64,000 bases of DNA from CAYXDO01 sp964463485 (GCA_964463485.1 CAYXDO010000030.1:1-64000); one strand, 5' to 3'. Positions 46,009 to 55,442 are shown, numbered from the stretch's first letter. The notes: generated from the letters alone by a model not told the origin. Translations and numbers: made by a program.

Positions 46009-47322
46009 CTACACAAAATTGGCGTCGAACGGGTCGGAGATTTCGATGTCCTCTCCCCGGCCGGGACCGACCGAAACCAGCGCGGCGGGCACTCCCAAGT
46101 CGCGGGTGATTCGGTCGAGGTAAGCGCGTGCGGTCCCCGGAAGCTCCTCGAGCTTTCGAGCGCCGCGGACGTCCGAGAAACCTTCGGTGGCCTCGTAGAT
46201 CGGCTTCACCCGATCGAGGTCGTGAACGTTGTCCGGAAAGGTCTCGAGGCGCTCCCCGTCGAGCTCGTAGGCCACGCAGACCTGAATCGGCGAAATCCCA
46301 GCGAGCACGTCGAGCTTGGTGATCGCGAGCCGGTCGATTCCGCTGACCCTCACCGCGTATCTCAGCGCGACGAGATCGAGCCAGCCGCAGCGGCGAGGCC
46401 GCCCGGTCGTCGCGCCAAACTCTTGGCCCGTCGCGCGCAAGCGCTCGCCCGTCTCGTCGAGGAGCTCGGTGGGAAAGGGCCCGCTACCCACGCGGGTCGT
46501 ATAGGCCTTGGTGATCCCCACGACTGCGCCAAGTCGACGCGGCCCAAGGCCCGAGCCGGTCGCCGCGTTGCCCGCCACCGTGTTCGACGAAGTCACGAAC
46601 GGATAGGTGCCGTGGTCGATGTCGAGCAACACACCTTGGGCTCCCTCGAACAGGATCACCTCACCCCGGCGCGCGGCCTCGTCGAGCCTCGCACCGACGT
46701 TCGTCACCAGCGGAGCCAGCCGGGTCCCGAACGCGAGGTAGCTCGACACGATCTCGGCGACCTCCGCCGATGAGTACGCGGGGTCTCCGTTCGCCACCAA
46801 GATCGCGTTCAGCTCCGCCAGCCGGTTGGCCACCAGGCCCTCGAGCCGCTTGGCGTCGAACAGATCGGCGACGCGCACGCCGCGCCTTGCGATCTTGTCC
46901 TCGTACGCCGGACCGATCCCTCGACCGGTCGTGCCGATCCGGTCGACGCCACGGAAGCGCTCTCGCGCAAGGTCGAGCCGCTTGTGGTACGGCAAGATCA
47001 AATGCGCTCCAGCCGAGAGCGCGACTCTGCCTTGCACGTCGATCCCCCTGGCCGACAGCGTATCGAGCTCGTCGAGGAGCACCTTCGGGTCGACTACGAC
47101 GCCGCTCCCGATGGCACACTTGGTCCCCGGATGGAGCACTCCGCTCGGCACCAAGTGCAGGACCGTCTTTTGACCTCCAACGACCAGCGTGTGCCCAGCG
47201 TTGTTTCCACCTTGGTAGCGAACCACCCAGTGCGCGCGCTCTCCGTAGCGATCGACGACCTTGCCCTTGCCTTCGTCACCCCACTGAGCTCCCACGACGA
47301 CGACGCTGCGCTTGCCCGACAT
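46009..47322 (-). CDS. purA: adenylosuccinate synthetase
   Basis: 437 residues. It makes adenylosuccinate from IMP and Asp using GTP, the first committed step to AMP. Signatures are GAQWGDEGKGK (P-loop), GNNAGHTLV, and GTTGRGIGPAYEDK. ATG 47322 is chosen since the conserved N-terminus begins 5 residues later; ATG 47352 would add 10 unneeded residues. TAGATT lies 7 bases upstream of ATG 47322. Next gene upstream on the same strand is a DppC-type permease. Confidence 0.97.
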   Translation of the reverse strand: MSGKRSVVVVGAQWGDEGKGKVVDRYGERAHWVVRYQGGNNAGHTLVVGGQKTVLHLVPSGVLHPGTKCAIGSGVVVDPKVLLDELDTLSARGIDVQGRVALSAGAHLILPYHKRLDLARERFRGVDRIGTTGRGIGPAYEDKIARRGVRVADLFDAKRLEGLVANRLAELNAILVANGDPAYSSAEVAEIVSSYLAFGTRLAPLVTNVGARLDEAARRGEVILFEGAQGVLLDIDHGTYPFVTSSNTVAGNAATGSGLGPRRLGAVVGITKAYTTRVGSGPFPTELLDETGERLRATGQEFGATTGRPRRCGWLDLVALRYAVRVSGIDRLAITKLDVLAGISPIQVCVAYELDGERLETFPDNVHDLDRVKPIYEATEGFSDVRGARKLEELPGTARAYLDRITRDLGVPAALVSVGPGRGEDIEISDPFDANFV

Positions 47323-47348
47323 GGCGCGCAATCTACTCACGTCGCTGC

Positions 47349-48230
47349 TCACGCGCGAGCCCCAAGGCGCGCCGCCTCGTTCCCGAGGGCGAACAGGCTC
47401 GCCACGAGCACCAAGCTCATCAGACCGGGTGCGAGCACGATCAAAGGCGCCCGCTCGAGATCGCCGAGGTGCGCCGACAACATCGTGCCGAGCGACGGGA
47501 ACGGAGGCGGCACCCCGAAGCCGAGATAGGACAAGGTACTCTCATAGAGAATCAAATCCGCGATGGCCTGCGTCGAGGCGATCAGCATCGGCGGGATCGC
47601 GAGCGGCAGGACGTGCACCAAGAGGATGCGACTTTCAGAGCAACCGATGGCGCGCGCGGCGATCACGAGCTCGCGCTCCCTGGCCGAACGCGCGGTCGTT
47701 CGAGCGAGCCTGAAGAAGCCGACCCAGGCGAATGGTAACAGTACGATCACGAGCTTCACGATCTCGAAGAGCGGTGACGGCAAGGCCGCGATCGCGGGGA
47801 CGCTACGGCCCCAGTCGACTGCCGAGACAAACAGCAGCACCGGGATGCGGGGCAATGCGGAGAGTCCGTCGGCGAATCTTCGTATGGCCAGATCGAAAGC
47901 GCCACCAAAGTATCCCGCGCAGACGCCCAGCGGTGCTCCGATCAAGAGCGCGCAGGCCGCGGTCGAACCGGCCACGGCGAGAGACACGGCCGTCCCCTTG
48001 ATCAGCCGCCCCAGCAGATCGCGCCCGAGCGAATCCGTTCCGAGCCAGTGGTCGAGGCTGGGTGGGGCCAAGCGCAGGGTCGGATCGAGCGCATCCAAGC
48101 CCGCGCCTCGACTCAGCGCGATCGACGACGCGACGGCGACCAGACCCAATACGACGAACGGCCACACGGCTCGACCGGCCTGCACGCCGCTCGAGCTTGG
48201 CTCGCGCTCGCTCCTGCTCCAGAGCTTCAA
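47349..48230 (-). CDS. DppC-type ABC transporter permease
   Basis: 293 residues from TTG 48230, which overlaps the stop of the previous permease (TTGA). Six helices with the ABC-permease EAA-loop region (ARAIGCSESRILLVHVLPLA) and the DppC-type N-terminal DHWLGTDSLGRDLLGRL. It forms the channel of a peptide or nickel-type importer with the DppB-type protein. No ATPase or binding-protein gene is nearby, so the rest of the transporter is elsewhere. Confidence 0.85.
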   Translation of the reverse strand: MKLWSRSEREPSSSGVQAGRAVWPFVVLGLVAVASSIALSRGAGLDALDPTLRLAPPSLDHWLGTDSLGRDLLGRLIKGTAVSLAVAGSTAACALLIGAPLGVCAGYFGGAFDLAIRRFADGLSALPRIPVLLFVSAVDWGRSVPAIAALPSPLFEIVKLVIVLLPFAWVGFFRLARTTARSARERELVIAARAIGCSESRILLVHVLPLAIPPMLIASTQAIADLILYESTLSYLGFGVPPPFPSLGTMLSAHLGDLERAPLIVLAPGLMSLVLVASLFALGNEAARLGARA

Positions 48231-49282
48231 GCGAGCTCCTCCTTGGTCGAACGAGGATCCAGCGAGCGGACCAAAATATCGAGCCCCCCCATGGCCACCA
48301 ACGTAATACACGCATAGAGACACAACACGACGGTGGCGACCGCGCGGTCGTCGTTTCGAATACTCTCGAAGATCAGCATGCCCATGCCCGGCAAGGAGAA
48401 GACGCGCTCGACGACGACGGCTCCTCCGAACATCGACGGCACCGACGCGCTCACGATCACGAGGAGCGGCGCGATGGCATTCAAGAGCGCTCGTCGGCGA
48501 ACGACGCGCTCCTCGATGCCTCGAGCTCGCATCGCCAGCGCGAGCTCGGATTCGAGAACCATGCCCACTGAGTGCCTCACGTGCCTCACCCACCGACCGG
48601 CGTGAATCGCAGTGAGTACGAGGACGGGAAGCACCAGATGGGAGAGCCCGCCGGACCCGCCGCTCGGCAGAACCTCCGCCCACAACGCGAACACCAACAG
48701 CGCGGTCAAACAAAGCCAATGCACCGGGACCCCACCCACGACGACGGGCAATGCGGACGCGGCCATCGCGACGACCCCTTTCCGTCGCGCCATGGCCTCG
48801 AGCCCCAACCCCAACGCCACCAGCAACCCCAGCGCGAACGCAGGCAGCGTGATCGAGAGCGTGGCGACGAGTCGCGACCGGAGCAGCTCGACCACCGGGC
48901 GCTGATGCACCTTCGACCAACCGAGATCCCCCGAGAGGAGCCCGTGGCTGGGCCAGTAGGCACAGCGCTCGCCATGATCGGAGCGCCCGATCCACCAGCA
49001 GATGTATCGATGCGCGATGGAACGATCTCGGCCACCTTCGTCCACGAAGCGAACGAGATCTGCCTCGCGAATGCTCGGATCACTCGTGACGAGCAACTCC
49101 TCGGGTCGGCCAGCCACGGAGTTGAGGAGCGCGAAGAGAACGAACGAAAAAGCGACGAGCGCGAGAAGATCGACAAGCAGCCGGGCACCGAGGCTGCTTC
49201 CCCTTTGGAGCGCAGGAGGCACGTCGTACAACCTAACCGGCCTCGCGCAAGGAGTCGTTCGTCCATGGCAAGTCGCTGCCAT
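48227..49282 (-). CDS. DppB-type ABC transporter permease
   Basis: About 351 residues from ATG 49282; TTG 49231 or GTG 49222, closer to the first membrane helix (LLVDLLALVAFSFVLFALL), may be the true start. DppB features are GDLGWSKVHQRPVVELL, the EAA-type loop (AMRARGIEERVVRRRALLNA) and FSLPGMGMLIFESI. Pairs with the DppC-type gene it overlaps. The ORF continues further upstream into the region of the divergent gene, but that part lacks membrane character. Confidence 0.8.
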   Translation of the reverse strand: MAATCHGRTTPCARPVRLYDVPPALQRGSSLGARLLVDLLALVAFSFVLFALLNSVAGRPEELLVTSDPSIREADLVRFVDEGGRDRSIAHRYICWWIGRSDHGERCAYWPSHGLLSGDLGWSKVHQRPVVELLRSRLVATLSITLPAFALGLLVALGLGLEAMARRKGVVAMAASALPVVVGGVPVHWLCLTALLVFALWAEVLPSGGSGGLSHLVLPVLVLTAIHAGRWVRHVRHSVGMVLESELALAMRARGIEERVVRRRALLNAIAPLLVIVSASVPSMFGGAVVVERVFSLPGMGMLIFESIRNDDRAVATVVLCLYACITLVAMGGLDILVRSLDPRSTKEELA

Positions 49283-49326
49283 CTCGCCATCGGGATCGCC
49301 ATGTGCCAGCATGTCGAGTGTCAGCC

Positions 49327-50655
49327 ATGAGCGACGGGCCGCCTGGCCGCACCCCTCGCGGGAGCGGGACGAAGAAGGGCCCCGGGCCCAGGGCGCTGGG
49401 TCCACGGATCCCAGCTGATCCGACCGCCGTCGATGCTCCGCCCGAGATGCACGAGCACGAGCCTGCGGATCCGACCCTGCCCAACCCCATCCCCGAGTGG
49501 ATCGCACACCACGAGACCCTTCGACCGAATCCCGATGCCGAGTCCCACTCGAGCGCCGGGGTCGCGCCGCCTCCCGAGCCCGACCGAGTTACGCTCGACC
49601 CGGACGAACCCACCCTGCCTCCGAACGGAGACAACACAGACCCTGGCGTAATCAGCCCTCCGCCATCCGACTCAGCCACGCCCGTCCGACCGCAGTCCCC
49701 GTCCGAGAGTGATCAGGAAATCAGGACGACCAACCTTGCGCCGGAAGTTCTCGTGCAGCTAGGCCTCGAGGACGACTCCAACCCAGCCGGCTTGGCCAAG
49801 GACCTGAGTCGCTCCCTGGGCGCAGTGGTCGCGCGTATGGAGTCCAAGGCCAAAGGCGTACTCAGCAGCCCGAGAGCTCAGCCGAAGCTCCAAATCCCCT
49901 CCGCCGCCACCGAGGCGGGATCCCTCTCCGCCGAGCTCAGCTCCGCCCCCCTCGAGGACGATCGAGAGACCCTTCCGATCGAGCCAGAGGGGCGCCCGCC
50001 GATAGCGTCGCTGCCGGGGTTGGTCGATCCCGGCGCGAAGCTCGATCTCGATGGACCCACTCAGCACGCCATCGAGTCCGAGCTGCTCGAAGCTCGCCCA
50101 TCCCAGGCCAAGGGAGCGCGCGGAGTCGTGATTCGGGCGTTCAAGATGGACACCGAGGCTCGTATCGACGTTCAGAAAAAATTGGAGTCGGCCAAAGTCG
50201 ACAGCAGAGTTCGGGAGCGCCTAGACGCATCTCACGCCCAACTCATCGCCCTCGGATCCTCTCCAACACCCCAGGCCGAAGAGGAGGTTCCAACGGCTCC
50301 GCCCGAGCCCGCGCCGAGCTTCGACAGCGTCAAGACTGCCCACCTCCCACCGGAAGCCAAGGAGCTCGCGGGGCTGTTGAACGCGGCCGCGGATCGTATG
50401 GAGGAGCAAGCGTGGGAAACCGACGCCGACAAGACCGCAGACTCGAGCCCAGGTCACCTCGTTCGGAACGCTCCGCCCCAGGCTCAGACCATCACTCACG
50501 TCATCGGCGCCCCTAACTCGCAGAGTCAGATCGAGCCCGTCGACGAGCCGGAGCTCGCCCTTCCGAGGTCCAAAGCCCAATGGGTCGCGGTAGGGATCGG
50601 CGTCGTGATTTTGATCGGCGCCGTGGCGTGGCTATTGTTCCAGCTGACCCGCTGA
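49327..50655 (+). CDS. hypothetical tail-anchored membrane protein
   Basis: 442 residues from ATG 49327. Pro/Ser/Asp/Glu-rich and probably disordered for the first 140 residues, then helical segments (AGLAKDLSRSLGAVVARME, IDVQKKLESAKVDSRVRERL), and a single C-terminal helix (WVAVGIGVVILIGAVAWLLF). No known domain. The product is likely held in the inner membrane by its tail. Convergent with the acyl-CoA dehydrogenase gene. Confidence 0.65.
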   Translation: MSDGPPGRTPRGSGTKKGPGPRALGPRIPADPTAVDAPPEMHEHEPADPTLPNPIPEWIAHHETLRPNPDAESHSSAGVAPPPEPDRVTLDPDEPTLPPNGDNTDPGVISPPPSDSATPVRPQSPSESDQEIRTTNLAPEVLVQLGLEDDSNPAGLAKDLSRSLGAVVARMESKAKGVLSSPRAQPKLQIPSAATEAGSLSAELSSAPLEDDRETLPIEPEGRPPIASLPGLVDPGAKLDLDGPTQHAIESELLEARPSQAKGARGVVIRAFKMDTEARIDVQKKLESAKVDSRVRERLDASHAQLIALGSSPTPQAEEEVPTAPPEPAPSFDSVKTAHLPPEAKELAGLLNAAADRMEEQAWETDADKTADSSPGHLVRNAPPQAQTITHVIGAPNSQSQIEPVDEPELALPRSKAQWVAVGIGVVILIGAVAWLLFQLTR

Positions 50656-50680
50656 GAGCGACCAGCGATGAAAATCGGCC

Positions 50681-50695
50681 TCGACTGCGAGTCGA
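50681..50695. terminator. hairpin between convergent genes
   Basis: TCGACT-GCG-AGTCGA is a perfect 6-bp stem in the 171-base space between two convergent genes. No U-tract follows; a weak terminator at best. The rest of the space shows nothing. Confidence 0.3.
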
Positions 50696-50826
50696 ATCGG
50701 CCCGAGACTCTCGCTCGCTACCGGTCGAAATAGTCTCGGTCGTTGCGTCGAGAGCGCGCTCTTGGCCGCGTCGACCCAGCCGTGCTCGAGCTACACTCGA
50801 ACCACGAGCGCAGCGGCCGCGAACGC

Positions 50827-51996
50827 TCAAAACTCTCGTTTCAATATCTCTCGGGCGATGACCAGCCGCTGTATCTCGTTCGTGCCCTCGTAGATCCGCG
50901 TGACCCTCGCGTCTCGGTAGAGTCTCTCCACCAAGAACTCGCGTGAGTACCCATACCCACCGTGGAGCTGCACCATACGGTCGATGATGCGGCCCGCCGC
51001 CTCCGACGCGAACAGCTTGGCCATGCTGCACTCCGCCGAAGCCTTGACCCCCGTGTCGAGCAGCCGCGCCGCGCGCAGCGTGAGAAGCCACGCAGCATCG
51101 AGCTCCGCCTTCGAGTCCGCCAGCACGAACTGAGTGTTTTGAAACTCGCTCAGGTTCTTTCCAAACGCCCGCCGCTCGCTGACGTAATTCAGGCCGGCCT
51201 CGAACGCCGCCTCCGAAAGGCCGAGAGATAGGGCCGCGATTCCTACTCGCCCAGCACCGAGCGCCGAGAGCGCGATTTGATAGCCGTGGCCTCGCTCCCC
51301 CACGAGGTTCGAGAGCGGAATCCGACAGCCATCGAAAGTCAGCGCCACCGTACCCGACGCTCGCTGACCCATCTTGTCTTCGTCCTTGCCCACGATCAGG
51401 CCCGGCGTGCCTCGCTCTACTACGAAGCAACTGATCCCATGTTTCCCTCGCCCGTCGGTCCGCGCGAACACCAGATGGATGCCCGCGTGCGCTCCGCTCG
51501 TGATCCAAAGCTTCTGACCATCGAGTACGAACGAGTCACCGTCCGAACGCGCCATCGTCTGCAACGCCGCCGCGTCCGACCCTCCGCCCGGCTCGGTCAA
51601 CGCAAAGCTCGCCGGCCCGAGCCGCCCGGCTACGTAAGGCCGAAGCCAGCGGTCCTTCTGAGCGGCCGACCCATGATCACTCAAGATCTTCGAGGCCAGG
51701 TTGCTGGAGGCGAGCACGACCGCGGTGGACGCGCAGGCTTCGGCCACCGCTTCCATCGCCAACACGTAACCCACGTTGTCGGTCCCCGCACCGCCGTCTT
51801 CGATGGGGACCTTCATCCCCAAAAATCCCAACTCGGCGAGCTCAGGCATCAGCTCGACCGGAAATCGGGCCTCCCTGTCGCGGTCTTTGGCCCCCGGAAA
51901 GAGGCGCTTGGCCGCGAAGTCTCTGGCGACCTGCGAAAGAATCCGCTGCTCCTCGGTCATAGGAAAGGTGAATCGGTCGAGGGCTGAGGCTGTCAT
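50827..51996 (-). CDS. acyl-CoA dehydrogenase
   Basis: 389 residues from ATG 51996 (TASALDRFTFPMTEEQRI is the family N-terminus). FAD flavoprotein that oxidises acyl-CoA to enoyl-CoA. Signatures are FALTEPGGGSDAAAL, WITSGAHAG, and YEGTNEIQRLVIA, where the Glu is in the position of the catalytic base of short/medium-chain enzymes. Divergent from a MarR regulator gene with a palindrome between them, so its expression is probably controlled by that regulator. Confidence 0.93.
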   Translation of the reverse strand: MTASALDRFTFPMTEEQRILSQVARDFAAKRLFPGAKDRDREARFPVELMPELAELGFLGMKVPIEDGGAGTDNVGYVLAMEAVAEACASTAVVLASSNLASKILSDHGSAAQKDRWLRPYVAGRLGPASFALTEPGGGSDAAALQTMARSDGDSFVLDGQKLWITSGAHAGIHLVFARTDGRGKHGISCFVVERGTPGLIVGKDEDKMGQRASGTVALTFDGCRIPLSNLVGERGHGYQIALSALGAGRVGIAALSLGLSEAAFEAGLNYVSERRAFGKNLSEFQNTQFVLADSKAELDAAWLLTLRAARLLDTGVKASAECSMAKLFASEAAGRIIDRMVQLHGGYGYSREFLVERLYRDARVTRIYEGTNEIQRLVIAREILKREF

Positions 51997-52058
51997 GACT
52001 TTCTGGGTACTCGTTTGCCAACAGTGGATCGAGCTTGCAAAGTGTCCATGCGGTGAGA

Positions 52059-52076
52059 TTGACAGGTTCCCTGTCA
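52059..52076. promoter_or_regulatory. palindromic operator/-35 between acyl-CoA dehydrogenase and MarR genes
   Basis: TGACAGG-TTC-CCTGTCA (52060-52076) is a perfect 17-bp palindrome in the 97-base divergent spacer, and TTGACA (52059-52064) overlaps its left arm on the plus strand. It lies 18 bases before the regulator's ATG. Confidence 0.65.
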
Positions 52077-52093
52077 TCTTGTGGACTCGTCCC

Positions 52094-52603
52094 ATGACTC
52101 GCGCGCCGCGTCGACTGCGAAAACGACACGCCCTCGGGGAGCTTCGGGAGGTGGTGGACGAGACTATCGCGCTGTTTCATCGTCTGGCGTGGGTCGCCGA
52201 GCAAATCTACGGAAGAGATGGACGCTCCCTGGCGCGCCGCGGGCTCCTGCGAGGCCTGGAGCGCTATGGAGCGCGAACCGTTCCGCAGCTCGCAAAGGCA
52301 CGCTCGGTTCGCCGCCAAACTCTTCAGCCCGTCGTCGACGAGCTCACCGCTGACGGCCTCGTGGAGCTCGTCGACAACCCCGATCACGCGCGGTCCAAGC
52401 TCGTCCGAATTACCCCCGCGGGGCGCGCGATCGTCGAGCGAATGGACCGCGCCGACGTCAAGGTCTTAGAGGCCGTAGGCGCTGGGCTGTCCGAACCAGA
52501 CCTCAAACATGCCGCCGAGACCCTGCGGGCGGTCCGTGCTCGATTCGAAGCCGAAATGCGCTGGCGACCGGTGATCGAAGAGCAGTTCCCCGAAGGGCGG
52601 TGA
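52094..52603 (+). CDS. MarR-family transcriptional regulator
   Basis: 169 residues from ATG 52094. Winged-helix core: LARRGLLRGLERYGARTVPQ, LAKARSVRRQTLQPVVDELT (recognition helix), and the wing DNPDHARSKLVRITPAGRAI. Probably binds the palindrome just upstream and represses itself and the divergent acyl-CoA dehydrogenase; a CoA thioester or fatty acid would be a plausible ligand, by inference only. Confidence 0.85.
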   Translation: MTRAPRRLRKRHALGELREVVDETIALFHRLAWVAEQIYGRDGRSLARRGLLRGLERYGARTVPQLAKARSVRRQTLQPVVDELTADGLVELVDNPDHARSKLVRITPAGRAIVERMDRADVKVLEAVGAGLSEPDLKHAAETLRAVRARFEAEMRWRPVIEEQFPEGR

Positions 52604-52673
52604 GCAGCACGAGCTTTCCGCTGGTTGCGTTCCGTGGTGTCTAACCAACGACTCTCGGTGCCAAGGCGAACGA

Positions 52674-53198
52674 ATGCCCGACGGAAACGACATCGAGACG
52701 ACGTATCGCTCCTTCGCTCCGCTCGTGTACCGCCGGTGCAGAATGATCCTCGCGAACGACCAGGACTGCTTGGACGCCGTGCAAGAGGTTTTCGTTCGGC
52801 TGGCGCGCGGTTCAGCCCGATTTCGTGGGGAGGCGGATTTTCGGACTTGGATTTATCGAGTGACCACGAACCACTGCCTCAATCGGCTTCGGGCGGATCG
52901 AAGACGGCTGCGGGCTCTCGAGCGGCTGGAGGTCAGGGAAGCCTACGTCTCCGCCGGCGATTCGGGACTGGCATTGGAGCGCAGGCGCCTGCTTGGTCAG
53001 CTCCTCTCGGTCCTCGGTTTGGACGAGGTTCAACTCCTCGTGCACGTGTTTTGCGACGGGATGACGCATGCCGAGGTTGCTTTGGTGCTCGGAGTGACTG
53101 AAAGGACGGTGAGAAACCGCCTGACACGGGCCATCGGGCGCGCTCGGCAGGAGATCGATGGACTCCAATCATTCGAAGGAGGGCGGGGCTGTGGCTGA
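52674..53198 (+). CDS. ECF-type RNA polymerase sigma factor
   Basis: 174 residues. Region 2 is clear (RRCRMILANDQDCLDAVQEV, FRTWIYRVTTNHCLNRLRAD), and region 4 has the helix-turn-helix (MTHAEVALVLGVTERTVRNR). ECF sigmas direct polymerase to specific promoters in response to an envelope signal. AAGG lies 7 bases before ATG 52674. The next gene is its probable anti-sigma, and the block of surface genes downstream would be its first targets. Confidence 0.92.
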   Translation: MPDGNDIETTYRSFAPLVYRRCRMILANDQDCLDAVQEVFVRLARGSARFRGEADFRTWIYRVTTNHCLNRLRADRRRLRALERLEVREAYVSAGDSGLALERRRLLGQLLSVLGLDEVQLLVHVFCDGMTHAEVALVLGVTERTVRNRLTRAIGRARQEIDGLQSFEGGRGCG

Positions 53199-53919
53199 GA
53201 AATCGCATCCATCGGATTTCGCGTTGGATGGGGCACGTACGGGTCACGCCCCCACGGAGGTGGTCGAACACCTCGGAGAGTGCGCCCAATGCGCGAAGCG
53301 GGTTTGGGAGTGGAACGTCGTGGAGCAATCGTTCGTCCAGCGCTTTCCGGACTCCAAGGCACTCGCGCGATCCGCGCGTCCTCCGCCAACCGCACGCGGT
53401 CGATGGGTTCAAGGACTCGTCGCCGCGGCCGCGTTGCTCGTTTTGTTCGTCGGGCGCGCCCTCGTCTTGCCAGAGGCCGCCGTTCGACCTAAAGGGAGCT
53501 CCCAGGTGGAGGTTCTCGTTCGTCGTGAGAGCTCAACCCTTCGACTCGGTGAGCAGCCCCTGCGCGCGGGCGATACGCTGATTTTTCGTACGAGCTCGAC
53601 GCACTCGTTTTTTCTCGTGGTTGGGCTCGAAGGCTCTCGAAAAGCACAGGTCTTGGTCTCCGAAGATGGCCTGAGTAGCCTCCGCATCGACCCCGGCCCT
53701 TCGAAGTTGGTCCATCAAGGGGTCAAGCTCGACGACTATCCCGGACCCGAGCTCTACGTCGGCCTTCTCAGCGACCAGCCGCTGGACGCCGCAAAAGTCC
53801 TGGACGAAATCAAAGCCAGGGCGTCGACGACGAGCAACCTGAAGTCGATCATGTCACAGCCGCTCCCCTTCGATGCGACGCAGGAGTTTTGGGTCGTCAG
53901 CAAGGAGCAGACGGAATGA
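53191..53919 (+). CDS. zinc-binding anti-sigma factor with DUF4384-like periplasmic part
   Basis: 242 residues from GTG 53191, which has GAAGGAGGG upstream and overlaps the sigma stop by 8 bases; ATG 53158 lies inside the sigma gene. The cytoplasmic part has the ZAS motif H-x3-C-x2-C (HLGECAQC). One membrane helix (VQGLVAAAALLVLFVGRAL) leads to a periplasmic beta domain (LRAGDTLIFRTSS, GVKLDDYPGPELYVGLLSD) like those found next to caspase-family genes in myxobacteria. It would hold the sigma factor inactive until an envelope signal arrives. Confidence 0.8.
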   Translation: MAEKSHPSDFALDGARTGHAPTEVVEHLGECAQCAKRVWEWNVVEQSFVQRFPDSKALARSARPPPTARGRWVQGLVAAAALLVLFVGRALVLPEAAVRPKGSSQVEVLVRRESSTLRLGEQPLRAGDTLIFRTSSTHSFFLVVGLEGSRKAQVLVSEDGLSSLRIDPGPSKLVHQGVKLDDYPGPELYVGLLSDQPLDAAKVLDEIKARASTTSNLKSIMSQPLPFDATQEFWVVSKEQTE

Positions 53920-55442
53920 CCCTTGTCGCACTCCTGGCTTTGATGCTCGCCGCGCCCAGCTCGGACCAGACTGCGACCCGAAGGCTTGCGCTCGTCGTGG
54001 GTAACAACGTGGGCCTGCGCGGGCAAACTGAGTTGCGTTACGCCGAGCGTGACGCGGCCGAGATGGCTCGCGTGTTGGAGACGTTGGGTGGCACCGACTC
54101 GGTGCGGCTCGTGCTCGGTCGCGATGCACGAGCTCTCGACCGCGCCTTTGACGACGTCGCCAAGGAGCTGGCCAGGGATCCGAGGCCCTCGACGGTGTTT
54201 TTCTATTACTCGGGGCATGCCGATGCCGAGTCGCTCCTGATGAACGGATCTCGGTATTTGGTCGGAGCAGCCCGGGCGCGGCTCGGATCTCTGCCTGCTC
54301 AGTTGTTCGTAGCATTCATCGATGCATGCCGCGCCGAAGGTACGCGTGCGAAGGGCGGCATTCCGGTACCCGTGCTCGACGTCGGTGTGTACGCGGAGGA
54401 CGCGAAGACGCGAGGAGGCGTGTTTATCACCTCGAGCGCTCCGGGTGAGCTGGCCCAAGAGTCAGATGAGCTCAAGGCTTCGTTCTTCACGCACTATCTC
54501 ACGACTGGCCTGCGGGGTGCCGCCGATGAGTCGAGCGATGGTCGAGTCTCACTCGAAGAGGCTTATCGGTACGCCTACGAGCGAACGCTCACCCGAACGA
54601 GTCAAACGCTGCTCGGACCGCAACATCCGACCTGGGATCTGAACATCGTCGGTCGCGGCCAGCTCGTCCTGACGTGGCTCTCGAGCGCCAAGGCGTATCT
54701 CGTCCTTCCCGAGGCGCTCGACGGTGTGTTCCTCGTGCGATCGCTCGCGCATCAAATCGTGAACGAAATCGAAAAGCCCCGAGCGAGAAGAACTCGAATT
54801 GCGCTCGAGCCCGGTGAGTATGAAGTGCTGGAGATGGGTACAGACTCTCAGCGCGCCCAGGTCGTTCGTCTGGGCGCCGAGAAGGAACATGTCTTGGGCG
54901 ACGTGTGGGTGCGACAGCTTCCAACCACGTCGAGGACGCTTGGTAAGGGTCCGACGAAATCCCGGCATTTCGAAGTTACTTACGAGGTTGGAACCGGATT
55001 CGTGGCCGAGTCGGGCCTCACTCATGCGCTGAGTACCTCGCTGACCGTCCCCTTCGACGACCTCGACCTCGGCCTTCAAGCCTCCTACGGCGCTTCGGGC
55101 TATCGAAGGGCTGACGGAATCGACGTCGACTTGGACGAGCTCGGCGCCGGCGTGTTTGGCCAGCTTCGATGGCCGGTGGCTCGAGACCTCGACGCGATGC
55201 TCCGACTGAGCGCGAGCGCGCTCGTTCTCTTTCAAGAGGGGGCGTTGGGAGTCCGTCGATTCCCCATCAACGAGAGTGTGGCCGTCGAGGTCGGTGGTTC
55301 GTTCGGAATCGAAGCGCCGTTCTTCGACCCGTTTCGAACCAGGCTCGCCGTTCAGCTCGGGGCCGTCGGGTTTCGAGGTGCGAGCGGTCTCGAGCTCGGG
55401 TCGACGGTCAGCGTGTCTGCGGGCATAGGAGTCGGGATATGA
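53916..55442 (+). CDS. exported caspase-family (C14) protein with C-terminal barrel-like region
   Basis: 508 residues from ATG 53916, overlapping the anti-sigma stop (ATGA). A signal peptide (TLVALLALMLAAPSS) precedes a caspase fold: ALVVGNNVGL, the catalytic His in FYYSGHADAES near residue 101, and the Cys in AFIDACRAEGT near 137. Both dyad residues are intact. From about residue 360 the protein changes to alternating beta strands with glycine turns (SLTVPFDDLDLGLQASYGAS ... VSVSAGIGVGI) like an outer-membrane barrel. The substrate is unknown. Confidence 0.85.
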   Translation: MTLVALLALMLAAPSSDQTATRRLALVVGNNVGLRGQTELRYAERDAAEMARVLETLGGTDSVRLVLGRDARALDRAFDDVAKELARDPRPSTVFFYYSGHADAESLLMNGSRYLVGAARARLGSLPAQLFVAFIDACRAEGTRAKGGIPVPVLDVGVYAEDAKTRGGVFITSSAPGELAQESDELKASFFTHYLTTGLRGAADESSDGRVSLEEAYRYAYERTLTRTSQTLLGPQHPTWDLNIVGRGQLVLTWLSSAKAYLVLPEALDGVFLVRSLAHQIVNEIEKPRARRTRIALEPGEYEVLEMGTDSQRAQVVRLGAEKEHVLGDVWVRQLPTTSRTLGKGPTKSRHFEVTYEVGTGFVAESGLTHALSTSLTVPFDDLDLGLQASYGASGYRRADGIDVDLDELGAGVFGQLRWPVARDLDAMLRLSASALVLFQEGALGVRRFPINESVAVEVGGSFGIEAPFFDPFRTRLAVQLGAVGFRGASGLELGSTVSVSAGIGVGI

